From Roseburia sp. CAG:10041_57 (GTDB lineage Bacteria > Bacillota > Clostridia > Lachnospirales > Lachnospiraceae): 38,361 nucleotides of DNA. Each line of letters begins with the position of its first letter. The stretch's first letter is position 1. Positions 1 through 7,497 of this stretch are shown here, piece after piece. The translations under genes and the position numbers were made by a program. Below the pieces are notes generated by a model that saw only the letters and a program-made list of their open reading frames with translations, was not told the origin of the DNA and did not search any database. Location: NCBI GenBank assembly GCA_001916965.1, contig MNTL01000069.1, positions 1 through 38,361 of the forward strand, in the 5' to 3' direction.

Positions 1-8
1 AATCCTCA

Positions 9-24
9 GCGTAGCCCGCTACGC
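9..24. repeat. Short hairpin at the window edge
   Basis: GCGTAG and CTACGC flank a CCCG loop and are followed by CTACGTTTTTTG. This may be a terminator or the end of an intergenic repeat that begins outside the window. Nothing coding is seen in 1-369. Confidence 0.4.
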
Positions 25-106
25 CTACGTTTTTTGACATGCACTTTCTGAAAAATATTCTGCGTAAATGGTTCAGTTATTTAGAAAACGCTATACTAGG
101 AAATTT

Positions 107-134
107 ACGGTGGGACTATAGTCCCGCCGTTTTC
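107..134 (+). terminator. Terminator-like hairpin, probably of an upstream gene
   Basis: ACGGTGGGACT and AGTCCCGCCGT pair around a two-base centre with one G-T wobble, followed by TTTTC. It probably ends a gene lying left of the window and so separates it from the opp operon. The sequence is nearly symmetric, so it could act in either direction. Confidence 0.6.
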
Positions 135-212
135 TTATACTTGAAAATCCACTAAAATGTATAAGAAAAGACAATATAATGCATTTTAGTGAAATTTTTT
201 GTATAAATATAC

Positions 213-241
213 TTGATTTTAGCGCATTGATGTGGTAGCAT
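213..241 (+). promoter_or_regulatory. Candidate oppA promoter
   Basis: TTGATT (213-218) and TAGCAT (236-241) are 17 bp apart, about 130 bp before oppA. The -10 is a modest match, so this is only the best candidate seen. It would give a leader containing the dyad at 326-342. Confidence 0.35.
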
Positions 242-325
242 ATTAATCAGCGCAAGGGAGCGGTATACACGAATACAGTTTCAGTGCGCTCATTTTATAA
301 ACACCCATAATTGCGGGGGTGGGAG

Positions 326-342
326 GTCTGAACAGTTCAGAC
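326..342. promoter_or_regulatory. Palindrome in the oppA leader
   Basis: GTCTGAAC-A-GTTCAGAC is a perfect 8-bp dyad ending 14 bases before the oppA ribosome site (356-362, AAGGAGG). It could be an operator or a leader hairpin. Its core AACAGTTCAG recurs in the inverted-repeat element after oppF (6243-6252). Confidence 0.5.
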
Positions 343-369
343 ACAGAATAACTCTAAGGAGGAAATGTT

Positions 370-2082
370 ATGAAAAAGATGAAAGCTACATTAGCGATCG
401 CAATGGCTTCCGTTCTGACGATTGGTCTCGTTGGATGCGGCAGCAGTTCAGCACCGGCTGCTACAGAGCAGACAAGTGCTGCAGCAGGCACAGATACGAC
501 AGCTTCAGCTGAGGCAACAACTACAGCAAGCGGTTCTGACCTGAACATTATGTTAGAGACACCTGTTGAGTCACTTGACCCACAGCAGGCAACAGATGGT
601 ACTTCATTTGAAGTTATCGCAGACTATACAGATGGTCTGATGCAGATGGATGCAGACGGACAGGCAGTACCTGCCCTGGCAGAATCTTATGACCTTTCTG
701 ATGACGGACTTACCTATACATTCCACATTCGTGATGATGCTAACTGGAGCAACGGTACTCCTGTTACTGCAGCAGATTTCGTATTTGCATGGCAGAGAGC
801 AGCAGATCCTGAAGTTGCTTCCGAATATTCCTATATGTTAAGTGATATCGGTCAGATCAAGAATGCTGCAGATATCATTGCAGGCAGCAAGGATAAGAGT
901 GAACTTGGTGTTACAGCAGTAGATGATAAGACATTACAGGTAGAATTAAATGTTCCTGTCAGCTACTTCCTGTCACTGATGTATTTCCCTACCTTCTATC
1001 CTGTAAATGAAGAGTTCTTTACTTCATGCGGAGATACATTTGCAACAAGCCCTGAAACAGTACTTTCAAACGGCGCATTCGTTCTTGACAGCTACGAACC
1101 GGCTGCAACAGCTTTCCATTTAACCAAGAATGCTGATTACTATAATGCAGACAGCGTACAGCTTGCAGGTCTGAATTATCAGGTAATTCAGGATTCACAG
1201 CAGGCCCTGATGAGCTATCAGACAGGTGCCCTGGATACTACTCTTGTAAATGGTGAGCAGGTTGACCAGGTTAAGGATGATCCTGAATTCCAGGCAATCG
1301 GTGCAGGTTACTTATGGTATGTATCACCTAACATCAAGAATGTTCCTGAACTTGCCAACTTAAATATCCGTATGGCACTGACAATGGCTATCAATCGTGA
1401 AGCTATCACAACAGATGTATTAAAGGATGGTTCCACACCTACATATACAGCAGTTCCCATTGAATTTGCAGCAGGTCCTGACGGATCTGACTTCTCCGGA
1501 GATCAGTCCAAGTTCTCTGATGTATGCGCATTTGATGCAGATAAGGCAGCAGAGTACTGGCAGGCAGGTCTGGATGAACTTGGTGTAACAGAGCTTGCAC
1601 TTGACATGGTTGTAGATGCTGATGATGCACCTCAGAAGGTCGCTCAGGTATTAAAGGAGCAGTGGGAGACAACTCTTCCGGGACTTACAGTTACTCTGAC
1701 AATTGAGCCTAAGAAACAGAGAGTACAGGATATGCAGGATGGTAACTTCCAGTTAGGACTTACACGTTGGGGACCTGACTACGCTGATCCTATGACTTAC
1801 CTTGGAATGTGGGTAACAGATAATTCTAACAACTATGGTTTCTGGAGCAATGCAGAATATGATGCTATCATTGATGAGTGTACAACTGGTGATCTGTGTA
1901 CAGATGCAGAAGGACGCTGGGCTAGACTTTACGATGCTGAGAAGATCGTAATGGACGAAGCAGTTATCTTCCCTCTCTACACACAGTGTAATGCAGAAAT
2001 GATGTCTTCTAAGGTTACAGGCGTTGAGTTCCACCCGGTTGCTTTGAACCGTGTATATAAGAATGCGGTAAAGGCAGAATAA
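370..2082 (+). CDS. oppA: Oligopeptide ABC transporter, substrate-binding lipoprotein
   Basis: The 570-residue protein begins with a lipoprotein signal: a KK-rich N-terminus, a hydrophobic stretch and a lipobox L-V-G-C with the modified cysteine at residue 23. A Ser/Ala/Thr-rich linker (about 24-55) follows. The rest fits the family 5 solute-binding proteins (SBP_bac_5), including the early LDPQ stretch and the YTFHIRDDANWSNGTPV region typical of OppA/DppA. It would capture peptides outside the membrane and deliver them to OppBCDF. The ATG has a strong AAGGAGG site 7 bases upstream. It is first in a five-gene transporter operon and is separated from oppB by an intrinsic terminator, an arrangement that usually gives the binding protein in excess over the permease. 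Exact substrate (oligopeptide, dipeptide or other) cannot be read from sequence. Confidence 0.93.
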   Translation: MKKMKATLAIAMASVLTIGLVGCGSSSAPAATEQTSAAAGTDTTASAEATTTASGSDLNIMLETPVESLDPQQATDGTSFEVIADYTDGLMQMDADGQAVPALAESYDLSDDGLTYTFHIRDDANWSNGTPVTAADFVFAWQRAADPEVASEYSYMLSDIGQIKNAADIIAGSKDKSELGVTAVDDKTLQVELNVPVSYFLSLMYFPTFYPVNEEFFTSCGDTFATSPETVLSNGAFVLDSYEPAATAFHLTKNADYYNADSVQLAGLNYQVIQDSQQALMSYQTGALDTTLVNGEQVDQVKDDPEFQAIGAGYLWYVSPNIKNVPELANLNIRMALTMAINREAITTDVLKDGSTPTYTAVPIEFAAGPDGSDFSGDQSKFSDVCAFDADKAAEYWQAGLDELGVTELALDMVVDADDAPQKVAQVLKEQWETTLPGLTVTLTIEPKKQRVQDMQDGNFQLGLTRWGPDYADPMTYLGMWVTDNSNNYGFWSNAEYDAIIDECTTGDLCTDAEGRWARLYDAEKIVMDEAVIFPLYTQCNAEMMSSKVTGVEFHPVALNRVYKNAVKAE

Positions 2083-2100
2083 TAGAAATTTGTTAATTGG

Positions 2101-2138
2101 AACCGCACTAAGGAAGTCTATACCTTGGTGCGGTTTTT
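2101..2138 (+). terminator. Intercistronic terminator between oppA and oppB
   Basis: AACCGCACTAAGG and CCTTGGTGCGGTT form a 13-bp stem with a 9-base loop, ending in TTTTTG. It lies 18 bases after oppA. Partial read-through would give more oppA than oppBCDF message. Confidence 0.85.
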
Positions 2139-2187
2139 GTGCCTGATAAGGCTTAAAAGAGTTTGAACACAGACGGGGAGGCAGAAG

Positions 2188-3123
2188 GTGAAGAAATATA
2201 CGATAAAGCGAGTGATTACTTCGCTCTTTACACTTTTGGCGATTTTATTGGTTTTGTTTATACTGATGCAGCTTATGCCGGGTTCTCCATTTAATGATGA
2301 GAAATTAAATGCAGACCAGAAGGCAGCCCTTTATGCAAAATATGGTCTGGACCAGCCAATTATCGTACAGTTTTTTAAATATGTAGGCAATATGTTAAAG
2401 GGTGATCTGGGCGTTAGTTATAACATTTCCAAGAATACCCCGATTTCACAGTTGATTCAGAGCAGATTACCGATCTCTATCAGAATCGGTGGATTTGCAG
2501 TTACAGTAGGTGCAGTGGTAGGATTGATCCTTGGACTGATCGCAGCTCTCAAGCATGATACGATATGGGATACTCTGGCAACGATTATCTCCGTTATTGG
2601 TGTATCTGTTCCATCCTATGTATTTGCGCTGGCACTGAGTTATAATTTTGGATTTAAGCTTGGCTGGTTTCCTATGTTATTCTCCCAGCAGGATATCTTT
2701 GGTTCCAGTGTATTGCCCAGTATTTCATTGTCCATGTTTACCATGGCATCCATTGCCCGGTTTACGAGGAGTGAGATGCTTGAAGTATTGGGAAGCGAAT
2801 ATATGTTATTGGCAGAGAGTAAGGGTATCTCAGGTTCTGCACTGATATTACGTCATGCATTGAGAAATGCGCTGATTCCTATTATTACAGTACTTGCACC
2901 GTTGATTGTAGATCTGATGACAGGTTCTCTGGTAGTAGAGAAGATCTTTGCGATTCCCGGCGTAGGAAGTCTGCTTGTAACAGCAATTCAGTCCAATGAT
3001 TATAACGTAGTTATTGCATTGAGTTTTATTTATTCTGCAATGTATATCGGTATCATGCTGGTAGTGGATATTCTCTACGGTATCATTGATCCGAGAATCC
3101 GACTTGCAGGGAAAGGGGAATGA
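2188..3123 (+). CDS. oppB: Oligopeptide ABC transporter permease
   Basis: A 311-residue integral membrane protein of the BPD_transp_1 family with about six hydrophobic segments. An N-terminal segment (residues 9-28) is followed by the OppB-type region MPGSPFNDEK and YGLDQPI. The EAA-type cytoplasmic loop (ESKGISGSALILRHALRNAL, about 210-230) is the contact site for the ATPases. The start is GTG, with GGGGAGG (2175-2181) as the ribosome site 6 bases upstream. It forms the membrane channel with OppC. Its stop codon overlaps the start region of oppC, which suggests coupled translation. Confidence 0.93.
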   Translation: MKKYTIKRVITSLFTLLAILLVLFILMQLMPGSPFNDEKLNADQKAALYAKYGLDQPIIVQFFKYVGNMLKGDLGVSYNISKNTPISQLIQSRLPISIRIGGFAVTVGAVVGLILGLIAALKHDTIWDTLATIISVIGVSVPSYVFALALSYNFGFKLGWFPMLFSQQDIFGSSVLPSISLSMFTMASIARFTRSEMLEVLGSEYMLLAESKGISGSALILRHALRNALIPIITVLAPLIVDLMTGSLVVEKIFAIPGVGSLLVTAIQSNDYNVVIALSFIYSAMYIGIMLVVDILYGIIDPRIRLAGKGE

Positions 3124-3125
3124 TG

Positions 3126-4169
3126 ATGAGCGAGATAAACACACCCTATGTACCTGTAGATGCGGATTTTGTATTAAAAGACAATGCAGGTGCGATTACA
3201 ATTGATGAGAACTATGCCGCACAGAACTTCTGGAAAGACGTATTAATCCGTTATTTCCGTAAAGTAAGTGCAGTTATTGGTCTTGTACTGATTATATTGA
3301 TTACTTTATTTGCAGCAATCGGACCGGGTATGAATGAGTATACATATTCAGGACAGGAATTGAGCCAGAAAAACTTCGCCCCACGTGTGAAGGCACTGGA
3401 GAAGTTCGGTATCTTTAACGGTGATGAGTCAATGCGGACCACGACAGGCTCAAAGACCATCAATTATTATGTGGAAAAAGGGCTGGACGATGTAGAATAC
3501 TGGTTCGGAAGTGATAATTTTGGACGTGACATCTGGACACGTACCTGGGAAGGCGCAAGAGTATCTCTGATTATTGCCATTGCGGCAGCAATCATTGATA
3601 TGGTCATTGGTATGAGTTATGGTCTGATATCCGGATATTTTGGCGGTAAAGTCGATATTATCATGCAGAGAATCCTGGAGATTGCCAATGGTATCCCCAG
3701 ACTGGTTATTGTTACACTGCTTCTGCTGGTTCTTCAGCCTGGTATGCTGACCATTATTTTTGCATTGATGCTGACTGAATGGGTAGGTATGAGCCGTATT
3801 GCCCGTGCAGAAATGCTGAAATTAAAGGAGCAGGAATTTGTTCTGGCTTCCAGAACCCTGGGAGCAGGTAACTTCTTCATCATCTTTAAAGAAGTTCTGC
3901 CTAATATCATTGGACCAATCATTACACAGGTTATGTTCTCCATTCCTACTGCGATTTTTACAGAAGCATTCCTAAGCTTCGTAGGTCTGGGTATTCCTGT
4001 ACCACAGTGTTCCTTAGGTTCCCTGATTTCAGAGGGCTTCAACAGCTTTACAACACATCCGTACCAGATTATTCCACCTATCGTGGTAATGGCATTATTG
4101 ATGTTGAGCTTCAACCTTGTAGCAGATGGATTAAGAGAAGCACTTGATCCTAAGATGAAAGAAATGTAA
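3126..4169 (+). CDS. oppC: Oligopeptide ABC transporter permease
   Basis: This is the second permease of the Opp complex, about 347 residues, with an N-terminal cytoplasmic tail, a first membrane segment near residues 45-65, a periplasm-facing insertion and a C-terminal BPD_transp_1 domain. The EAA loop is near the stretch LASRTLGAGNFFIIFKEVLP. Three consecutive in-frame ATG codons occur at 3120, 3123 and 3126. I prefer 3126 (MSEIN) because it is best spaced from the purine-rich AGGGAAAGGGGAA (about 3107-3119). The earlier ATGs overlap the oppB stop. It is followed by oppD after 19 bases. Confidence 0.92.
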   Translation: MSEINTPYVPVDADFVLKDNAGAITIDENYAAQNFWKDVLIRYFRKVSAVIGLVLIILITLFAAIGPGMNEYTYSGQELSQKNFAPRVKALEKFGIFNGDESMRTTTGSKTINYYVEKGLDDVEYWFGSDNFGRDIWTRTWEGARVSLIIAIAAAIIDMVIGMSYGLISGYFGGKVDIIMQRILEIANGIPRLVIVTLLLLVLQPGMLTIIFALMLTEWVGMSRIARAEMLKLKEQEFVLASRTLGAGNFFIIFKEVLPNIIGPIITQVMFSIPTAIFTEAFLSFVGLGIPVPQCSLGSLISEGFNSFTTHPYQIIPPIVVMALLMLSFNLVADGLREALDPKMKEM

Positions 4170-4188
4170 GGACGAAAGGAGAAATAAG

Positions 4189-5283
4189 ATGTCAGAAGAT
4201 AAGAACACAATTCTTCAAATCAAAGATTTGGATATCACCTTTCGTACTACTGCTGGACCAGTCCATGCAATACGAGGTGTTAATATAGACCTGCAAAAAG
4301 GAGAAACGGTTGCCATCGTAGGAGAATCCGGTTCCGGTAAATCTGTTACGATGAAGGCTGCCATGGGTATTCTTGCATCCAATGCAACAGTAACAAACGG
4401 CAGTATTGAATTCTCCTATCATCATGCTGATGGAACACCGGAGACGGTAGATATTCTCAGCAAAGATAAGAAATGGATACGTAGACATATCAATGGCAAG
4501 AGAATTGCCATGGTATTTCAGGACCCGATGACAAGTCTTGATCCTACTATGACGATTGGAAAGCAGATCATGGAAGGTATGATCTGGCATTTCAAGACTC
4601 CGAAGAAAGAAGCTTGGGCAAAAGCCGTGGAGCTTCTCAAAGAGGTAGGTATTGAAGATGCAGAGAAGAGAATGAAGAATTATCCGCATCAGCTGTCCGG
4701 TGGTATGAGACAGAGAGTTGTCATTGCGATTGCACTCTCCTGTAACCCTGACCTGCTGATCTGTGATGAGCCTACAACTGCGCTGGATGTAACCATTCAG
4801 GCGAAGATTATAGAACTTATCCGCAGAGTACAGAAGGAGAGAGGTATCTCTGTTATTTATATTACACATGACCTTGGTGTTGTAGCAAAGGTTGCAGACT
4901 ATGTCAATGTTATGTATGCAGGTAAGATTGTAGAAAAAGGCACGATCAATGAGATATTCTATGATCCCAAGCATCCTTATACCTGGGGACTCTTGTCAGC
5001 AATGCCTGATCTGGATACGGATGATGAAAGACTCTATACCATTCCTGGCTCACCGCCAAACCTACTGCATGAGACACAGGGTGATGCCTTCGCAGCACGT
5101 AATAAATATGCGCTGGAGGTAGATGATAAGGCAGATCCTCCTATGTTCAAGGTATCAGATACACATTATGCAGCTACATGGCTGTTAGACCCGAGAGCAC
5201 CTAAGGTAGAGATGCCGCAGGAGCTGAAGGCTCGATTAGAACGTATGAAGAAGGAGGCTAAGGATTATGGCAGTGAATTATAA
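4189..5283 (+). CDS. oppD: Oligopeptide ABC transporter ATP-binding protein
   Basis: A 364-residue ABC ATPase. Visible motifs are Walker A GESGSGKS (45-52), Q-loop VFQDPMTSLDP, signature LSGGMRQR, Walker B LLICDEP with catalytic Glu, and the H-loop ITHD. The C-terminal extension with the PGSPPNLL stretch is typical of OppD/DppD (oligo_HPY domain). It pairs with OppF to power uptake. A small insertion (about 64-90) between Walker A and the Q-loop is seen in several OppD proteins. The last 17 bases overlap the start of oppF, so the two ATPases are probably translationally coupled. Confidence 0.94.
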   Translation: MSEDKNTILQIKDLDITFRTTAGPVHAIRGVNIDLQKGETVAIVGESGSGKSVTMKAAMGILASNATVTNGSIEFSYHHADGTPETVDILSKDKKWIRRHINGKRIAMVFQDPMTSLDPTMTIGKQIMEGMIWHFKTPKKEAWAKAVELLKEVGIEDAEKRMKNYPHQLSGGMRQRVVIAIALSCNPDLLICDEPTTALDVTIQAKIIELIRRVQKERGISVIYITHDLGVVAKVADYVNVMYAGKIVEKGTINEIFYDPKHPYTWGLLSAMPDLDTDDERLYTIPGSPPNLLHETQGDAFAARNKYALEVDDKADPPMFKVSDTHYAATWLLDPRAPKVEMPQELKARLERMKKEAKDYGSEL

Positions 5284-6202
5284 TGCAAAGCCGCTTCTTA
5301 CGGTAGATGGCTTGAAACAGTATTTCAAAGTAAGCAGTTCTTTTACAGTACATGCTGTAGAGAATGTGTCTTTTGAAATCTATCCGGGTGAGACTTATGG
5401 ATTGGTAGGAGAATCCGGTTCCGGTAAATCTACCATTGGCAGAAGTATCATCAGATTATATGATCCTACAGCGGGTAAGATTGTATTCAATGATGTGGAT
5501 ATCAGTGGTAAGCTTGGCAGGTCTACAAGTCAGATGCTCCGTACACAGATGCAGATGATTTTCCAGGACCCGATGGCTTCCCTGAATCCACGTAAAAAGA
5601 TAGGTGATATCATTGGAGAAGGTCTGGATATCCATCATATGTATAAGACAAAAGCAGAACGTGAGGAGAAGATTAAGGCGATTCTGGCAAAGGTAGGTCT
5701 TTCACCGGAGCACGCAACCCGTTATCCGCATCAGTTCTCCGGTGGTCAGAGACAGCGTGTTGGCATCGCAAGGGCATTGATCATGAATCCCAAGCTAATC
5801 ATTGCAGATGAGTGTATCTCTGCATTGGATGTATCTATTCAGGCACAGGTTGTCAATCTGATGAAGGACATTCAGCAGGAAACCGGTACAGCGTATCTGT
5901 TTATCGCCCATGATCTGTCCATGGTTAAGTATATTTCAGATAGAATCGGTGTATTGCATCTGGGACATTTACTGGAGACAGGAACTACAGATGAAATTTT
6001 CAATAATCCAATCCATCCATATACCAAGAGCCTGTTGTCTGCGATTCCTGCACCGAACCCGGTTGTAGAGAAGAACAGAACAGCACTTACCTATGATTAT
6101 AAGACATCGGGTATTGACTATAGGCAGGGAACACAGCACCTCGTAGATGGTACACACTATGTAAAATGTACTGATGACGAGTTTGCCAAGTGGACGCTAT
6201 GA
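5267..6202 (+). CDS. oppF: Oligopeptide ABC transporter ATP-binding protein
   Basis: A 311-residue ABC ATPase, the partner of OppD. Motifs are Walker A GESGSGKST (48-56), Q-loop IFQDPMASLNPRK, signature FSGGQRQR, Walker B IIADE and H-loop IAHD. The D-E is followed by C-I-S-A-L-D where most ABC proteins have P-[TV]-S-A-L-D. The catalytic Glu is intact, so activity is expected. The ATG has AAGGAGG-like purines (5251-5256, AAGGAGG) in the end of oppD. It is the last gene of the operon; a hairpin spans its stop codon and a terminator lies about 65 bases further on. Confidence 0.94.
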   Translation: MAVNYNAKPLLTVDGLKQYFKVSSSFTVHAVENVSFEIYPGETYGLVGESGSGKSTIGRSIIRLYDPTAGKIVFNDVDISGKLGRSTSQMLRTQMQMIFQDPMASLNPRKKIGDIIGEGLDIHHMYKTKAEREEKIKAILAKVGLSPEHATRYPHQFSGGQRQRVGIARALIMNPKLIIADECISALDVSIQAQVVNLMKDIQQETGTAYLFIAHDLSMVKYISDRIGVLHLGHLLETGTTDEIFNNPIHPYTKSLLSAIPAPNPVVEKNRTALTYDYKTSGIDYRQGTQHLVDGTHYVKCTDDEFAKWTL

Positions 6203-6237
6203 TGCCTGCGGATTGTTCCAAGGTCTTTGGCATCATA
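6198..6237 (+). other. Hairpin over the oppF stop codon
   Basis: TATGATGCC and GGCATCATA pair around a 22-base loop. No T-run follows, so it is not a terminator by itself. It may stabilise the 3' end of the opp message. Confidence 0.45.
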
Positions 6238-6240
6238 TAT

Positions 6241-6403
6241 GTAACAGTTCAGCCGCGCCATTCGCAAAGACGCCTGACGGCGTTTTTCCACTGCTGCGCA
6301 GTTAACTTTGCTCATAACCTGGCGCTCATCTCATGACTTATAAAACGATTCCATTCATGCAAGCATGATGTCCTCGTTTTTTAAGCCATGGCTGAACTGT
6401 TAC
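6241..6403. repeat. Inverted-repeat intergenic element (MITE-like or structured)
   Basis: Perfect 14-bp arms GTAACAGTTCAGCC (6241-6254) and GGCTGAACTGTTAC (6390-6403) bound 163 bp without a gene. Inside are a terminator (6266-6287), a small ACTGC-TGC-GCAGT hairpin, and an imperfect stem between TTATAAAACGA and TCGTTTTTTAA. ATATAT-like sequence flanks both arms. It resembles a small non-autonomous or REP-like element that also supplies the opp terminator. Nothing coding is seen in 6203-6505. Confidence 0.6.
6266..6288 (+). terminator. Terminator of the opp operon
   Basis: AAAGACGCC and GGCGTTTTT form a 9-bp stem (one G-T pair) with a TGAC loop, so the right arm doubles as the T-run. It lies 63 bases after oppF, inside the inverted-repeat element. 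Confidence 0.7.
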
Positions 6404-6423
6404 TCATATATATTAAATATTTA

Positions 6424-6452
6424 CCCATCACGCGACTGTGATGGGCTTTTTT
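6424..6452 (+). terminator. Second terminator upstream of the bile salt hydrolase gene
   Basis: CCCATCAC and GTGATGGG pair around GCGACT, followed by CTTTTTT. It insulates the bile salt hydrolase gene from opp read-through. Confidence 0.8.
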
Positions 6453-6505
6453 ATGTTATACTATAAATACATTTCACAAATATATGGAAAGGTACGGTGG
6501 ACAGT

Positions 6506-7480
6506 ATGTGTACAGCGGCAACTTATAGAACGAAAGATTTTTATTTTGGAAGAACACTGGATTATGAATGTAATTATGGAGAGGAAGTAACGATCACTCC
6601 CCGCAATTATCCATTTGCTTTCAGGCATATGGGAGAGGTGAAGACACACTATGCAATTATTGGTATGGCACATGTGGCAGCAGATTACCCGCTTTATTAT
6701 GACGCCATCAATGAAAAAGGTCTTGGAATGGCAGGACTTAACTTTGTTGGCAACGCTAAATATCAGGAAGTAGAGCAGGGCAGAGAGAATGTGGCACAGT
6801 TTGAATTTATTCCATGGATCTTGTCACAGTGTTCCTCAGTAACAGAAGCAAAAGAAAAACTTGGCAGGATGAATCTGGTAGGAACTACATTCAATGAGTA
6901 TTTCCCGGCAGCACAGCTTCACTGGCTGATTGCAGATAAAGAAAGTGCCATTACAGTAGAATGTATGGAAGATGGATTACGTGTCTATGATAATCCGGTG
7001 GGAGTTATGACCAACAATCCGCCATTTCCTACGCAGATGTTCCTTTTGAATAATTATATGGGATTATCCCCCAGACAGCCACAGAACCAGTTCTCAGACA
7101 AGCTGCCGCTTAACACCTACAGCAGAGGTATGGGAGCCTTGGGACTGCCGGGAGATCTTTCTTCTGCATCCCGCTTTGCAAAGGTGGCATTTACTAAGAT
7201 ACATGCCATTTCAGGAGAATCAGAGAATGAAAGTGTGAGCCAGTTCTTCCATATCTTAGGATCTGTAGACCAGCAGAGAGGCTGCTGTGAAGTGGCTGAG
7301 GGCAAATATGAGATTACACTGTATACCTCATGCTGCAATGCAGATAAGGGAATCTACTATTATACGACCTATGAAAACCATCAGATCACAGCAGTAGACA
7401 TGCATAGAGAGAATCTGGATGGTAGTGAACTCGCACATTACCCATTAATTCAGGGTGAGCAGATCAGGTGGGCGAACTGA
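6506..7480 (+). CDS. bsh: Bile salt hydrolase (choloylglycine hydrolase family)
   Basis: A 324-residue Ntn-hydrolase of the conjugated bile acid hydrolase/penicillin V acylase family. It would cleave the amide bond of glycine- or taurine-conjugated bile acids in the cytoplasm. Starting at ATG 6506 places cysteine at residue 2, which becomes the N-terminal nucleophile after Met removal; an upstream in-frame GTG (6497) would bury it and is rejected. The other family residues line up: R16 and D19 in FGRTLD, N79 in GLNF, N170/N171 in MTNNPPFPTQ, and R223 in PASR-like SASRF. The stretches NEKGLGMAGLNF, GLPGDLSSASRF and GIYYYTTYENHQI closely resemble clostridial bile salt hydrolases. No signal peptide is seen. 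It stands alone, convergent with the next gene (17 bases between stops). Penicillin V acylase activity cannot be excluded. Confidence 0.9.
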   Translation: MCTAATYRTKDFYFGRTLDYECNYGEEVTITPRNYPFAFRHMGEVKTHYAIIGMAHVAADYPLYYDAINEKGLGMAGLNFVGNAKYQEVEQGRENVAQFEFIPWILSQCSSVTEAKEKLGRMNLVGTTFNEYFPAAQLHWLIADKESAITVECMEDGLRVYDNPVGVMTNNPPFPTQMFLLNNYMGLSPRQPQNQFSDKLPLNTYSRGMGALGLPGDLSSASRFAKVAFTKIHAISGESENESVSQFFHILGSVDQQRGCCEVAEGKYEITLYTSCCNADKGIYYYTTYENHQITAVDMHRENLDGSELAHYPLIQGEQIRWAN

Positions 7481-7497
7481 TAATTACAATAAGACTG

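Noticed and set aside
4192..4974. 260-codon open frame on the minus strand inside oppD
   Set aside because: oppD on the plus strand has every ABC ATPase motif; the antisense frame has no ribosome site or recognisable domain.
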